Shown: positions 26,136-35,507, counted from the first letter of the stretch. The stretch is DNA of 64,000 nt from a bacterium (GCA_030824495.1 JAVBXP010000014.1:28817-92816); one strand, 5' to 3'. Notes: generated from the sequence alone by a model not told the origin. Program-made: numbers and translations.

Positions 26136-27122
26136 CTACAGCATCGACACCAAAACCCGGTCCGGCGGCCGGTGGCCGTCCATCCAGGTCTTGAGGTTGA
26201 TGATCACCTTTTCACCCATGTCGATCCGGGCCTCGACCGTGGCCGAGCCCAGGTGGGGCAGGAGGACTGCGTTGGGCAGCTTTAGCAGCTTGGGATTGAT
26301 CGCCGGTTCGAACTCGAACACGTCCAGGCCCGCGCCAGCTATGCCGCCGGCCGCCAGCAGGTCGGCCAGCGATCCCTCGTCGATGATCCCGCCGCGGGCG
26401 GTGTTGACGACGATAGCGTGCGGCTGGAGCAGCTTCAGGCGGCGCGCTGACAAAAGGTGATAGGTCGCCGGGGTGTGCGGGCAGTTGACCGAGATGATGT
26501 CCATCCGGGCCAGCATCTGGTCGAGGCTCTCCCAGTAGGTGGCTTCAAGCTCGTCGGAGATGACGTGGCTGACCGGCTTGCGGTTGTGATAGTGGATCTG
26601 CATGCCGAAGGCCTTGGCGCGGCGCGCCACGGCCTGGCCGATCCGCCCCATGCCGATGATCCCCAGCCGTTTGCCGTTCACGCGGCGGCCGTTCATCCAG
26701 GTCGGGGTCCAGCCGGTGAAGTCGCCGGCCTGGACGACATTGGCGCCCTCCACGATCCGGCGGGAAACCGCCATGATCAGCGCCATGGTGAGGTCAGCGG
26801 TGTCCTCGGTCAGCACGCCGGGCGTGTTGGTCACCGCGATGCCGCGGTCGGTTGCGGCGGCCACATCTATGTGATCGATGCCCATGCCGAAGTTGGCGAT
26901 CAGCTTCAGGCGCTCGCCGGCCGCCGCGATCAGGTCGGCGTCGATATGGTCGGTGATGGTCGGGACCAGGGCGTCGGCGCGGCTGACCGCGTCCAGCAGG
27001 GCCTCGCGGCTCATCGGCGCGTCATCGAGATTGAGTTCGGTGTCGAACAGCTCACGCATCCGGGTCTCCACCTGGTCGGGGAGTTTGCGTGTGACGATGA
27101 TTTTCGGCTTGCGGGCGGCCAT
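26136..27122 (-). CDS. D-isomer-specific 2-hydroxyacid dehydrogenase (glyoxylate/hydroxypyruvate reductase type)
   Basis: 328 residues. The NAD(P)-binding loop L-G-I-I-G-M-G-R-I-G (near 153-162), the substrate arginine in N-T-A-R-G-G-I-I-D-E (near 245), and the catalytic E/H pair, with the His in L-L-P-H-L-G-S-A-T (near 297), are all present. F-G-M-G-I-D-H-I-D is the subfamily motif of glyoxylate reductase GyaR-like enzymes. It likely reduces glyoxylate, hydroxypyruvate or a related 2-keto acid. Confidence 0.88.
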   Translation of the reverse strand: MAARKPKIIVTRKLPDQVETRMRELFDTELNLDDAPMSREALLDAVSRADALVPTITDHIDADLIAAAGERLKLIANFGMGIDHIDVAAATDRGIAVTNTPGVLTEDTADLTMALIMAVSRRIVEGANVVQAGDFTGWTPTWMNGRRVNGKRLGIIGMGRIGQAVARRAKAFGMQIHYHNRKPVSHVISDELEATYWESLDQMLARMDIISVNCPHTPATYHLLSARRLKLLQPHAIVVNTARGGIIDEGSLADLLAAGGIAGAGLDVFEFEPAINPKLLKLPNAVLLPHLGSATVEARIDMGEKVIINLKTWMDGHRPPDRVLVSML

Positions 27123-27196
27123 GGCGTTTTGAAAGGAATCTTTAACTGCGCGCGGCGCGCTTTGCGTTGTGATCAGGAACCTCTAGCAAAGCCACC

Positions 27197-27769
27197 ATGG
27201 ACGGCCAAGGCGAGCCTAAACTGAACTATTCCGTGAAAACCTCGACGCTCAATTTTTTGACGATGCTGCTGGCCCTGGCTGTTTGCGCGCCAGCGGCTCA
27301 CGCCGAACCGCGCCTGACGCCCTCGGGCCAGCCGGTGCCGCGCTATATCTCGTTGAAATTCGACAAGGTCTACGCGCGGGCTGGGCCGAGCGAGGACCAC
27401 AAGCTGCTGTGGGTCTATAAGGTGAAGGGCCTGCCGGTTCAGGTGGTGGCCGAGAACAGCGAGTGGCGGCGGATCTGTGATCCCGACGGCGGGATGGCCT
27501 GGGTGCACAAGCGTCTGACCAGCGGCGAGAACACGGTGCTGCGCAAGAAGCCCACGCCGCTGGCGCTGCACAAGAAGCCCAAGGCCGAGGCCGCGATCGT
27601 CGCCTATCTGAACCCAAGGTCGATGGCGGCGTTGATCAAGTGCGAAGACGGCTGGTGCCGAGTGCGCGCCGACAAGGTCACCGGCTGGGCGCCTGCGGCC
27701 GAATTGTGGGGAACTTCGGACGCGGTGCAGTGCAAGGTCGCCGTCCGGACCCCTGCTCGGGGCCGTTGA
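27197..27769 (+). CDS. secreted SH3-domain protein
   Basis: 190 residues with a signal peptide ending near A-A-H-A (about residue 36). The rest contains two bacterial SH3-like stretches: [10 protein letters not shown] (about 59-68) with W-V-H-K-R-L, and the second with [15 protein letters not shown] (about 150-165), the signature of SH3_3/SH3_4 proteins of alphaproteobacteria. Such domains bind cell wall or assist envelope maturation; the role is not known. It lies upstream of fabA. Confidence 0.82.
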   Translation: MDGQGEPKLNYSVKTSTLNFLTMLLALAVCAPAAHAEPRLTPSGQPVPRYISLKFDKVYARAGPSEDHKLLWVYKVKGLPVQVVAENSEWRRICDPDGGMAWVHKRLTSGENTVLRKKPTPLALHKKPKAEAAIVAYLNPRSMAALIKCEDGWCRVRADKVTGWAPAAELWGTSDAVQCKVAVRTPARGR

Positions 27770-27794
27770 GCAGAAGGTCCGGCTCTGCTACGGC
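27766..27794 (+). promoter_or_regulatory. candidate housekeeping promoter of the fab operon
   Basis: TTGAGC (27766-27771) is followed after 15 bases by GCTACGGC (27787-27794), resembling the caulobacterial TTGACG / GCTANAWC consensus. It overlaps the stop of the SH3-protein gene and is about 60 bases before the fabA start. Read by eye. Confidence 0.35.
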
Positions 27795-27854
27795 CTGAAT
27801 CTAATGATTCCAATGGCCCCTGTTTCCCCAGGGTCGCTGTCAAGAAAGCCGAGC

Positions 27855-28370
27855 ATGAGCCAGGGCGTGAAGGCCAAGGACCACTACAATCTCGAAGAGC
27901 TGCTGGCCTGCGGCAGAGGCGAGATGTTCGGCCCGGGCAACGCACAGCTGCCCGCCCCGCCGATGCTGCTGTTCGATCGCATCATCACCATCAACGATGA
28001 CGGCGGCGCGCACGGCAAGGGCTACATCGAGGCCGAGTTCGACATCAATCCGGACCTCTGGTTCTTCAACTGCCACTTCATCGGCGACCCCGTCATGCCC
28101 GGCAGCCTGGGGCTCGACGCCCTCTGGCAGCTCGTCGGTTTCTATCTGGGGTGGATCGGCGGCAAGGGCCGCGGTCGCGCCCTGGGTTGCGGCGAAGTGA
28201 AGTTCGCCGGCGAAGTGACGCCCGACATCAAGAAAGTCACCTACAAGGTCGACATGAAGCGGGTGATAAACCGTCGTCTCGTCATGGGTATTGGCGACGG
28301 GGTGTTGGAAGCCGACGGCAACCCCATCTATCACACGCAAGACCTTCGGGTCGGTCTTTACCAGCGCTAA
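27855..28370 (+). CDS. fabA: 3-hydroxyacyl-ACP dehydratase/isomerase
   Basis: 171 residues from ATG 27855, the standard FabA length. Catalytic H74 is in [14 protein letters not shown] and catalytic D88 in L-G-L-D-A-L-W-Q. It dehydrates 3-hydroxydecanoyl-ACP and isomerises trans-2 to cis-3, starting unsaturated fatty acid synthesis. It leads the fabA-fabB-fabI cassette; fabB starts 25 bases downstream. Confidence 0.96.
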   Translation: MSQGVKAKDHYNLEELLACGRGEMFGPGNAQLPAPPMLLFDRIITINDDGGAHGKGYIEAEFDINPDLWFFNCHFIGDPVMPGSLGLDALWQLVGFYLGWIGGKGRGRALGCGEVKFAGEVTPDIKKVTYKVDMKRVINRRLVMGIGDGVLEADGNPIYHTQDLRVGLYQR

Positions 28371-28395
28371 GCCGCCGCCAAGTCGAGGAGACAGC

Positions 28396-29607
28396 ATGCG
28401 CCGCGTCGTCGTCACCGGAATCGGTATCGTATCGTCCATCGGGAACAATGCGGACGAGGTGCTCGCCTCGCTGCGCGAGGCTAAATCCGGCATCACCTTC
28501 ACGCCGGAATACGCCGAGCTCGGCTTCCGCTCGCAGGTTCACGCCGCACCGACCGTTGAATGGGAAACCATGGTCGACCGTCGCGCGGCGCGTTTCCTCG
28601 CCCAGGGCACGGCCTTTGGCCACATCGCCATGGAACAGGCGATCGCCGACGCAGGTCTGGACGAGAGCCAGGTCTCCAACGAGCGCACCGGCCTGATCGT
28701 CGGCTCCGGCGGTCCGTCCACCAAGTCGATCATCGAGGCGGCTCATACGGCCAAGGAACGCGGCCCCAAGCGGGTCGGTCCGTTCGCGGTGCCCAAGGCG
28801 ATGAGCTCGGGCGCTTCGGCGACCCTGGCCACATGGTTCAAGATCAAGGGCCTGAACTTCTCGATCTCCTCGGCTTGCGCCACCTCCACCCACTGCATCG
28901 GCTCGGGCTACGAGCAGATCCTGATGGGCAAGCAGGACGTGGTGTTCGCCGGCGGAACCGAGGAGCTCGACTGGACGCTGAGCGTGCTGTTCGACGCCAT
29001 GGGCGCCATGAGCTCGAACTTCAACGACAAGCCCTCGACCGCCAGCCGGGCCTATGACGCGGCCCGCGACGGCTTCGTGATCGCCGGCGGCGCCGGGATC
29101 GTGGTGCTGGAAGAGTACGAACACGCCAAGGCGCGTGGCGCCAAGATCTATGGCGAGATCGTCGGCTACGCCGCCAATTCGGATGGCTTCGACATGGTCG
29201 CCCCCTCCGGCGAGGGCGCGGTGCGTTGCATGCGCATGGCCATGGCCGACCTTGGCGGCCGCAAGATCGACTATCTGAACCCGCACGGCACTTCGACGCC
29301 GGTCGGCGACAGCAAGGAGATGGGCGCGGTGCGCGAGGTGTTCGGCGCCAATGCGCCTCTGATCTCGTCGACCAAGTCGCTGACCGGCCACAGCCTCGGC
29401 GCGGCCGGCGCCCAGGAGGCGATCTACAGCCTGCTGATGCTCAACAACGGCTTCGCCGCAAAGAGCGCCCACATCGAGAACCTCGATCCAGAGTTCGCCG
29501 ACCTGCCGATCCTGCTCGAGCGCAAGGACGTTCAGCTCGAGACGGTGATGTCGAACTCGTTCGGGTTTGGCGGCACCAATGGCTGCCTGGTGATGGCCCG
29601 GGTCTGA
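28396..29607 (+). CDS. fabB: beta-ketoacyl-ACP synthase I
   Basis: 403 residues from ATG 28396, with GAGGAG five bases upstream. The thiolase-fold catalytic triad is intact: C161 in [10 protein letters not shown]297 in N-P-H-G-T-S-T and H332 in S-L-T-G-H-S-L-G-A, with K327. Pairing with fabA marks it as FabB, which elongates the cis-3-decenoyl intermediate, not FabF. The frame extends upstream into fabA in a different reading frame; not coding. Confidence 0.96.
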   Translation: MRRVVVTGIGIVSSIGNNADEVLASLREAKSGITFTPEYAELGFRSQVHAAPTVEWETMVDRRAARFLAQGTAFGHIAMEQAIADAGLDESQVSNERTGLIVGSGGPSTKSIIEAAHTAKERGPKRVGPFAVPKAMSSGASATLATWFKIKGLNFSISSACATSTHCIGSGYEQILMGKQDVVFAGGTEELDWTLSVLFDAMGAMSSNFNDKPSTASRAYDAARDGFVIAGGAGIVVLEEYEHAKARGAKIYGEIVGYAANSDGFDMVAPSGEGAVRCMRMAMADLGGRKIDYLNPHGTSTPVGDSKEMGAVREVFGANAPLISSTKSLTGHSLGAAGAQEAIYSLLMLNNGFAAKSAHIENLDPEFADLPILLERKDVQLETVMSNSFGFGGTNGCLVMARV

Positions 29608-29642
29608 CCCCGGCCAACCCTCAAAGATATTAGGAGACGCGT

Positions 29643-30458
29643 ATGGCCAAGGATGGCTGGGATCTGCCCACGGGCGATCTGATGAAGGGCAAGAAGGGCG
29701 TCATCATCGGCGTCGCCAATCATGACTCCATCGCCTGGGGCATCGCCTCGCAACTCGCCGCCCAGGGCGCCGAGATGGCCTTCTTCCACCTGCCGGGCAT
29801 GGAGCGGCGCGTGCAGCCGCTGGCCGAGAGCATTGGCGTGAAGACCGTGGTTGCGGTCGACGTGACCCAGGACGATCAGATGGACGCGGCCTTCGCCGCG
29901 ATCGAGACGGCGTTCGGGACCATCGACTTCTTCGTCCACGCCATCGCCTATGCGCCGCGCGACCAGATCAAGGGCTCGTTCGTCGACAACGCCACGCGCG
30001 AAGGCTTCCTGCAGGCCATGGACATCTCGGCCTACAGCTTCGTCGACTGCGCCCGTCGCGCCGAAAAGCTGATGCCGAACGGCGGCTCGATGATCTGCCT
30101 GACCTATATGGGCTCCGAGCGCGCGATCCCGAACTACAACACCATGGGCGTGGCCAAGGCCGCGCTGGAAGCGGCGACCCGCTATGTCGCGCGCGACCTC
30201 GGTCCCAAGAATATCCGTGTGAACGCCCTGTCGCCCGGCGCCATGCGCACGCTGTCGCTGGCCGGGATTTCCGGCGGCAAAGGCATGTTGTCCAAGGGCC
30301 GCGACCTGTCGGCCATGAAGCAGGACACCTCTATGGAAGGCGTCGCCGGCGCTGCGCTCTGGTTGCTTTCGGACCTGGGCCGCTCGACCACGGGCGAACT
30401 GATCCACGTGGACGCCGGCTTCCACATGATGGGCTTCAGCGACGACGAAGAAGGCTAG
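29643..30458 (+). CDS. fabI: enoyl-ACP reductase (NADH), FabI type
   Basis: 271 residues, preceded by AGGAG. SDR-superfamily reductase with the FabI active-site spacing Y155, Y165 and K172 (Y-x9-Y-x6-K) in L-T-Y-M-G-S-E-R-A-I-P-N-Y-N-T-M-G. The cofactor segment is G-V-A-N-H-D-S-I-A-W-G (23-33). It catalyses the last step of each elongation cycle. Third gene of the fab cassette; a second fabI outside the window cannot be excluded. Confidence 0.96.
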   Translation: MAKDGWDLPTGDLMKGKKGVIIGVANHDSIAWGIASQLAAQGAEMAFFHLPGMERRVQPLAESIGVKTVVAVDVTQDDQMDAAFAAIETAFGTIDFFVHAIAYAPRDQIKGSFVDNATREGFLQAMDISAYSFVDCARRAEKLMPNGGSMICLTYMGSERAIPNYNTMGVAKAALEAATRYVARDLGPKNIRVNALSPGAMRTLSLAGISGGKGMLSKGRDLSAMKQDTSMEGVAGAALWLLSDLGRSTTGELIHVDAGFHMMGFSDDEEG

Positions 30459-30489
30459 GCCGCTAGGGCCTAGCAACATCCCAAAGCTT

Positions 30490-30600
30490 CGTCATCCTCC
30501 GGTCGTCTGCAAGACGATCCGGGGGACCCAAGCTGAACTGCCGACTTTGATACGCCGCTTGGGTCCCCCGGATCTCGCTTCGCGAGCCCGGAGGATGACG
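30490..30600. repeat. family A palindromic intergenic repeat (copy 1)
   Basis: 111 bases with outer ends CGTCATCC/GGATGACG, each arm folding into its own small hairpin (TCGTCT-gca-AGACGA on the left, CTCGCttcGCGAG on the right) and an inner inverted repeat GGGGGACCCAAGC/GCTTGGGTCCCCC. It lies between convergent fabI and the SDR gene. The core is inverted relative to copies 2-4. Confidence 0.85.
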
Positions 30601-30610
30601 ATTGGTGTGG

Positions 30611-31366
30611 TTACGCGTTCGCGCCGCCGTCGACCGTGAAACCTGCACCATTGGCGAAGCGGCCCTCCGGGCTGGCGAGCCAGGCGACCATGCCGGCGAT
30701 CTCTTCTGGCTTGCCGTATTCCTGGATTGGCATGCGCGCGCGCTGGTGATCGGCGCCGTCGCCATCGGCCGGGTTCATGTCGGTGTTGGTCGAGCCGGGA
30801 TGCACCAGGTTCACCGTCACCCCGCGCGGCCCCAGATCGTGCGCTAGCCCCTTGGTGAAGCTCAGCAGCGCCGACTTCGTCATGGAGTAGAGGGTGATCC
30901 CGGCCATCGGCACGCGTTCGGCGAGGTTGCTGCCGATATTGATGATCCGTCCGCCGCGCGGCAGGTGAGCCGCCGCGGCCTGGGACGCCAGAATCACACC
31001 GCGCACATTGACGGCCAGCAGTTGGTCGATGTCATCCAGCGTCCAGCCTTCGATGGGTCCGACTCCGCGCGCGATGCCTGCGTTGTTGACCAGGATGTCC
31101 AGGCCGCCCAGTTCGGCGGCGGCCTTGTCCACCGCCGCCTTGATTGCGGCGGGATCGGCGCTGTTGGCGGCGATGGCCACGCCCCTGCGGCCCAGGGCCT
31201 CGATCTGCCCGATCACCGCCTGGGCCTTGTCGGCCGAGCGCTCGTAGGTGATCGCCACGTCAGCGCCGTCGCGCGCCAGCCGCAGGGCTATGGTGGCGCC
31301 TATGCCGCGGCTGGCGCCGGTGACCAGGGCGCGTTTTCCAGTGAGGTCGGACACGTTCGTCTCCAT
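30611..31366 (-). CDS. SDR-family oxidoreductase
   Basis: 251 residues from ATG 31366. Rossmann loop T-G-A-S-R-G-I-G (16-23), N-N-A-G (94-97), catalytic S146 with Y160-x3-K164. Substrate unknown. It is divergent from a TetR-family regulator, and a perfect 16-bp palindrome lies four bases upstream of its start, so it is almost certainly the regulated target. Upstream in-frame starts would run through the operator and are rejected. Confidence 0.88.
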   Translation of the reverse strand: METNVSDLTGKRALVTGASRGIGATIALRLARDGADVAITYERSADKAQAVIGQIEALGRRGVAIAANSADPAAIKAAVDKAAAELGGLDILVNNAGIARGVGPIEGWTLDDIDQLLAVNVRGVILASQAAAAHLPRGGRIINIGSNLAERVPMAGITLYSMTKSALLSFTKGLAHDLGPRGVTVNLVHPGSTNTDMNPADGDGADHQRARMPIQEYGKPEEIAGMVAWLASPEGRFANGAGFTVDGGANA

Positions 31367-31369
31367 ATC

Positions 31370-31385
31370 TGTATCGTTCGATACA
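31370..31385. promoter_or_regulatory. TetR-type operator, site 1 (perfect palindrome)
   Basis: TGTATCG-TT-CGATACA, a 7+2+7 perfect palindrome immediately upstream of the SDR start in the 89-base divergent region shared with the TetR gene. Likely binding site of that regulator. Confidence 0.7.
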
Positions 31386-31425
31386 TAATGGGTGCGCCGC
31401 TTGTCGGTGATCGTCAATCGATTTA

Positions 31426-31441
31426 TAGATCGGTCGATACA
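31426..31441. promoter_or_regulatory. TetR-type operator, site 2 (imperfect copy)
   Basis: TAGATCGGTCGATACA matches site 1 at 13 of 16 positions and keeps the CGATACA half intact. It lies just upstream of the ribosome-binding site of the TetR gene, so it may serve autoregulation. Confidence 0.55.
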
Positions 31442-31455
31442 AAAAGGATGACGAC

Positions 31456-32061
31456 ATGGTCGAGCGTGGACGACCTCGCAGTTTTGATCGGGACGCGGCG
31501 CTGGACAGCGCCATGCAAGTCTTCTGGATCAAGGGCTTTGAGGCCGCCTCGCTCAGCGACCTGACCGCCGCCATGGGGATCGGTTCCCCCAGCCTCTATG
31601 CGGCCTTTGGCTCCAAGGAGGGGCTGTTTCGCGAGGCGGTCGAGCTCTATGGCCGGACCGAAGGCCCTCAGCTTTGGGACGGCGTGGAAGCCGCCCCGAC
31701 CGCGCGCGAGGCCATCGAAGGTTTTCTGTTGGCCACGGCCGCGGCGTTCACTCGCCCGGACAAGCCGCGCGGCTGCCTGGTCACGCTCTCAGCGGTCAAT
31801 CTCACCGGGGCCAGTCCCAGCGTCTGCGAGGCCATGCGCAGGGAGCGGGGGCAGGGCCAGCGTGGCCTGGAGGCCAGACTGCGGCGCGCGATGGACGAGG
31901 GCGAGTTGCCCGCCAGCCTGGACGCTGGCGCGGTCGCCGCCTTCTACCTGACCGTCCAGCAGGGAATGTCGATCCAGGCTCGCGACGGGGCGACCCGGGA
32001 CATCCTGGAGAAGGTCGCCAGGGGCGCAATGGCGGCGTGGGAGCCGCTGACCGCGGGCTAG
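31456..32061 (+). CDS. TetR/AcrR-family transcriptional repressor
   Basis: 201 residues with an AAGGA nine bases upstream. N-terminal HTH (about 10-56): F-D-R-D-A-A-L-D-S-A-M-Q-V-F-W-I-K-G-F, then G-I-G-S-P-S-L-Y-A-A-F-G-S-K-E-G-L-F. The C-terminal ligand domain is not conserved enough to predict an inducer. Divergent from the SDR gene with two matching palindromes between them. Confidence 0.9.
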   Translation: MVERGRPRSFDRDAALDSAMQVFWIKGFEAASLSDLTAAMGIGSPSLYAAFGSKEGLFREAVELYGRTEGPQLWDGVEAAPTAREAIEGFLLATAAAFTRPDKPRGCLVTLSAVNLTGASPSVCEAMRRERGQGQRGLEARLRRAMDEGELPASLDAGAVAAFYLTVQQGMSIQARDGATRDILEKVARGAMAAWEPLTAG

Positions 32062-32666
32062 GAGCCGTAGGCCCGCATGAACCGGTGGGCCGCTTCGCCC
32101 GCGACCCGGTCGATCTCAGCGTCGTCAAGACACCGGCCCTGACCCAGCAGATGGGCAAGTTGGTGGGAGCCGATCACCATGCCGGCGAAGAACTCGGCGC
32201 CCAGGGCCGGATCATCGACGGCCAGCCGGCCGGCGGCGGTTTCCATCCGCAGGAAGTCGGCCAGGCGCCGGCGCGACGTGGCCGGTCCAGCTTCATAGAA
32301 GGCGCGAGCCACATCGGCCTGATCCACGGCGCTTTCGACGGCCATTCGCAGCATTGAGGTCCCACGGGGCTGCATCACCAAGGCGAGCATGGTGCGGGCG
32401 AAGGCCGTTAGGGCCTCTTCGGGATGCTCCATCGCCTCGGGCACCAGTAAGGGAGCAGTAATCTCCTCCACCCGGCGCTCGACGATGGCGTGGATCAGCT
32501 CGGCCTTGGAGCCGAAGTGATTGTAAATGGTCTGCTTGGAGACCGCGGCGCGGCGAGCGATCCCCTCCATGGAGGCGGCCAGGCCCCGCTCGCCGAAGAC
32601 CTCGCGAGCTGCGTCGAGAATGGCCTCAGTCTTGGCGACGTCGATCTGTCCGGCGACCCTGGGCAT
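32058..32666 (-). CDS. TetR-family regulator, third gene of the efflux operon
   Basis: 202 residues; HTH at about 12-58 with A-A-V-S-K-Q-T-I-Y-N-H-F-G-S-K-A-E-L. The start shares one base with the emrB stop (TGATG at 32664-32668), so it is cotranslated with the efflux genes, and its C-terminus overlaps the convergent TetR gene by four bases. It is the obvious candidate to bind the two TGGAC-N6-GTCCA palindromes upstream of emrA. Confidence 0.9.
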   Translation of the reverse strand: MPRVAGQIDVAKTEAILDAAREVFGERGLAASMEGIARRAAVSKQTIYNHFGSKAELIHAIVERRVEEITAPLLVPEAMEHPEEALTAFARTMLALVMQPRGTSMLRMAVESAVDQADVARAFYEAGPATSRRRLADFLRMETAAGRLAVDDPALGAEFFAGMVIGSHQLAHLLGQGRCLDDAEIDRVAGEAAHRFMRAYGS

Positions 32667-34279
32667 CAGTGACCTCCACCGCCGCCGGGCGCCGGCGGGG
32701 TCTTGGCGGGCGTGGCCAGCAGGCCCAGCACCGAGGCCACGGCGCAGCCGGCGGCCAGGAAGAAGAAGCCGTCGCCAAACGCCAGGATCGAGGCCTGGCG
32801 GTGCAAGGCCATGCCGAGGAACTTATGAGCCGCGCCCTCAGGGTCCATCAGCCCCTTGGTCTCCATCATGGAGGCGAGGCCGCTCAGCATCTCCTGGGCC
32901 TCAAGGCTGGAGACGTTGACGGCGGCCGACAGCTCGGAGAGGTGAACGGCGGTCTGGTTGGTTAGTACGGTGGTCAGGACCGCAAGGCCGACGGCGCCGC
33001 CGACGTTGCGGACCAGGTTCACCAGACCAGACGCGTCCTTCATCATCGAAGGAGGCAGGGTGGAGACGCTCAGCTGCTGGGCCGCGATCATTGCGATCAT
33101 GACACCGACGCCGCGCACCGCCTGCAGGGTGGCGAACTCCCAGAAGCCCCAGTCCGCGGTGACCCGAACGCCCAGTCCGACCCCGTAGGCGGCCAGGCCA
33201 AAGCCGACCACCAGCGGTATGCGCGGATCCACGGCGCGGATGAAGCGGCCGGCCACGGGCGCGGTCATGAACATCACCAGGCCGGAGACCAGCATGGTCG
33301 TCCCAACCTCGGCCGCCGAGTACTGGCGGATTTGGCCAAGGAACAGCGGCAGGATGAAGGTCCCGCCGAACAGGCTCATCCCGGCCACGGCGTTCATCAC
33401 GAAGCCGATGGTGAAGTTGCGATCGGTGAAGGGTTTTAGCGAGACGATCGGCTGTCGATAGGTGAGCTGTCGCCAGATGAACACGACGCCGGCGATGGAG
33501 GCGGTGACGGTCAGCCAGAGGATCAGGTCGTCGTCGAACCAGCCTTCCTTTGAGCCTTCCTCGATCACGTACTGCATCGAGAGCAGGAAGACGGTCATGG
33601 TCGCCAGGCCGAACCAGTCGATGCCTTTGGCCAGGCTCGGGTCGCCCTTGTCGAAGTCGCCGTAGCGGCCGACCAGGAACATCACCAGCAGGCCGGGCGG
33701 CACGTTGATGAAGAACAGCCAGTGCCAGCTCAGCGACTCCGTCAGGTGTCCGCCCAGCGTCGGGCCGATGGTGGGGGCCAGGGTGACGATCAGGCCGACG
33801 ACGACGTTCGCGGTCACCCGCTTTTCGGGCGGGAACACGGTCATGGCGGTGGCGAACACGGCAGGGATCATGGCGCCGGCGGCCAGGCCCTGCAGGGCCC
33901 GGGTGAAGATCATCATCTCGATGCTGGTCGAGAGGCCGGTGGCGATGGAGGTGACGATGAAGGCCCCGGCGGCGAACACATAGACCGGCCGGGTCCCCCA
34001 CATCTTGGTCAGGTAGGCGGTCAGCGGAATGATCACCACCTCGGCCAGCAGGTAGATGGTCTGAACCCAGCTGATCTCGTCGGCGCTCGCGCCCACCCCG
34101 GCCTGGATCTGGCTCAGCGAGGAGGCGACGATCTGGATGTCGAGGATGGCCATGAACTGGCCGACCACCATCCCGCCGAAGCCCAGGAAGATCTTGACCC
34201 AATCGACCTCGCCCGACGCGGTCACATGACCGCCCGGAGGCGCCGGCTGGACGGGGCGCTCTAGCGCAGCTTCAGTCAT
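32666..34279 (-). CDS. DHA2-family multidrug efflux MFS transporter (EmrB-like)
   Basis: 537 residues with about 14 membrane helices, the DHA2 topology. Motif D1 near 60-70 (L-S-Q-I-Q-A-G... E-I-S-W-V-Q-T-I-Y-L-L-A-E), the motif A-like G-T-R-P-V-Y-V-F and motif C G-P-T-L-G-G (near 165-175) are visible. With the HlyD adaptor next door and an outer-membrane channel elsewhere, it would export hydrophobic toxicants across both membranes. Substrate unknown. Confidence 0.9.
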   Translation of the reverse strand: MTEAALERPVQPAPPGGHVTASGEVDWVKIFLGFGGMVVGQFMAILDIQIVASSLSQIQAGVGASADEISWVQTIYLLAEVVIIPLTAYLTKMWGTRPVYVFAAGAFIVTSIATGLSTSIEMMIFTRALQGLAAGAMIPAVFATAMTVFPPEKRVTANVVVGLIVTLAPTIGPTLGGHLTESLSWHWLFFINVPPGLLVMFLVGRYGDFDKGDPSLAKGIDWFGLATMTVFLLSMQYVIEEGSKEGWFDDDLILWLTVTASIAGVVFIWRQLTYRQPIVSLKPFTDRNFTIGFVMNAVAGMSLFGGTFILPLFLGQIRQYSAAEVGTTMLVSGLVMFMTAPVAGRFIRAVDPRIPLVVGFGLAAYGVGLGVRVTADWGFWEFATLQAVRGVGVMIAMIAAQQLSVSTLPPSMMKDASGLVNLVRNVGGAVGLAVLTTVLTNQTAVHLSELSAAVNVSSLEAQEMLSGLASMMETKGLMDPEGAAHKFLGMALHRQASILAFGDGFFFLAAGCAVASVLGLLATPAKTPPAPGGGGGH

Positions 34280-34302
34280 GCCTAAGGCTCCTTAGGCTCG
34301 GT

Positions 34303-35403
34303 TCAGCGCGAGACGCCCTCACGGGCGTATTCCTTGGCCGGTTGGACTTCGGCGAAGCTCGGGCCGGTGTTGGTGCGCACGTCGACCTTCACCTCGACCG
34401 AAAGGCCGGGCCGCAGGGCGCCGGCCAGCGGCGAGGCGGGATCGACCTTGATCTTCACGGGCAGGCGCTGGGCGATCTTGGTGAAGTTGCCCACGGCGTT
34501 CTCGACGGGGATCAGCGCGAATTCCGAACCGGTGGCGGGCGCGAAGCTGTCGACGTGGCCCTTGATCTCCTGCTTGCCGAAGGCGTCGGCATGGATGGTG
34601 ACTGGTTGGCCGACGCGCAGGCGGGCGACCTGGGTCTCCTTGAAGTTCGCGATCACATAGGCCTCGCCGAGGGGCACGATGCTCATCAGGGCCGAGCCGG
34701 GGCGCACATATTGGCCCGGACGGACGGCGCGGGCGCCGACCACGCCGGCGACCGGCGACTTGATCTCGGCGCGTTCGAGGTCGATGCGGGCCTTATCGAC
34801 GGCCGCATGGGCGGCCTGGGCCTGGGCCTGGGTCTGGGCGCGCGTGGAGCCGAGGCTGTCGGCGGTGCGGCGCTCGGCCTCCAGGGTGGCGCGGGCCTGG
34901 GCGACGCTGGCGGTCGCCTGGCTAGCCGCCGCATGGGCGGTCTGGGCCCGTTGGGGCGAAACCCAGCCTTGGTTGGCGAGCGCGCCATAACGATTGAGTT
35001 CAGCCTGGGCGAGCTGGGATTCGGCGCGCGCGGCGTCCACGCCGGCCGCCTTCTGGGCGATCATCGCCTGTTCCAGCCGGGCCTTGTCATCGACCCCGCG
35101 AACGGCGGCGTCCAGGGCTGCGGCGTTGGCTTCGGCCTGGGCGAGCGTGGCGCGCAGTTGCGAGGCGTCCAGCCGCACCAGGACCTGGCCGGCGGCGACG
35201 CTGGCGTTGTCGGCGACCAGCACCTCGGCGACATAGCCGTCGACCTGCGGCGCGACCGAGACCTTGTCGGCCTGGATGAAGGCGTTGTCGGTGGCTTCGA
35301 AGCGCTGCTTGTTGATCCACCACGCGCCGCCGCCGACGACTAGAGCGGCTGCAACGACGCCCCCGACCGCGAGGGGCATGAATTTCTTGGGCAATATCGC
35401 CAT
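34303..35403 (-). CDS. HlyD/EmrA-family membrane fusion protein
   Basis: 366 residues from ATG 35403. One N-terminal membrane anchor (about 9-30), the biotinyl-lipoyl half V-A-P-Q-V-D-G-Y-V-A-E-V (near 50-61), a long Ala/Gln-rich coiled coil (about 85-200) and the second half with S-P-V-A-G-V-V-G-A-R-A-V-R-P-G-Q-Y-V. This is the periplasmic adaptor of an EmrAB-type pump. The longer frame from 35469 would run through an operator, so ATG 35403 is chosen. Confidence 0.9.
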   Translation of the reverse strand: MAILPKKFMPLAVGGVVAAALVVGGGAWWINKQRFEATDNAFIQADKVSVAPQVDGYVAEVLVADNASVAAGQVLVRLDASQLRATLAQAEANAAALDAAVRGVDDKARLEQAMIAQKAAGVDAARAESQLAQAELNRYGALANQGWVSPQRAQTAHAAASQATASVAQARATLEAERRTADSLGSTRAQTQAQAQAAHAAVDKARIDLERAEIKSPVAGVVGARAVRPGQYVRPGSALMSIVPLGEAYVIANFKETQVARLRVGQPVTIHADAFGKQEIKGHVDSFAPATGSEFALIPVENAVGNFTKIAQRLPVKIKVDPASPLAGALRPGLSVEVKVDVRTNTGPSFAEVQPAKEYAREGVSR

Positions 35404-35428
35404 GGACGGGGCTCGAAAACCTGAAAAA

Positions 35429-35444
35429 TGGACGATCAAGTCCA
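35429..35444. promoter_or_regulatory. operator palindrome upstream of emrA-like gene, site 1
   Basis: TGGAC-GATCAA-GTCCA, an interrupted palindrome 25 bases upstream of the emrA-like ATG. Same half-sites as site 2. Confidence 0.65.
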
Positions 35445-35491
35445 AACTAGATCGCAAGTAGGCGCACACCGGTTAAGGCGCAATGGATAAA

Positions 35492-35507
35492 TGGACGCTA
35501 TCGTCCA
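35492..35507. promoter_or_regulatory. operator palindrome, site 2, towards ubiH
   Basis: TGGACG-CTAT-CGTCCA, a perfect 6-bp inverted repeat with a 4-base spacer and identical half-sites to the site at 35429. It lies 68 bases upstream of the ubiH start and about 90 bases from the efflux start, so the regulator could affect both directions. Confidence 0.65.
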
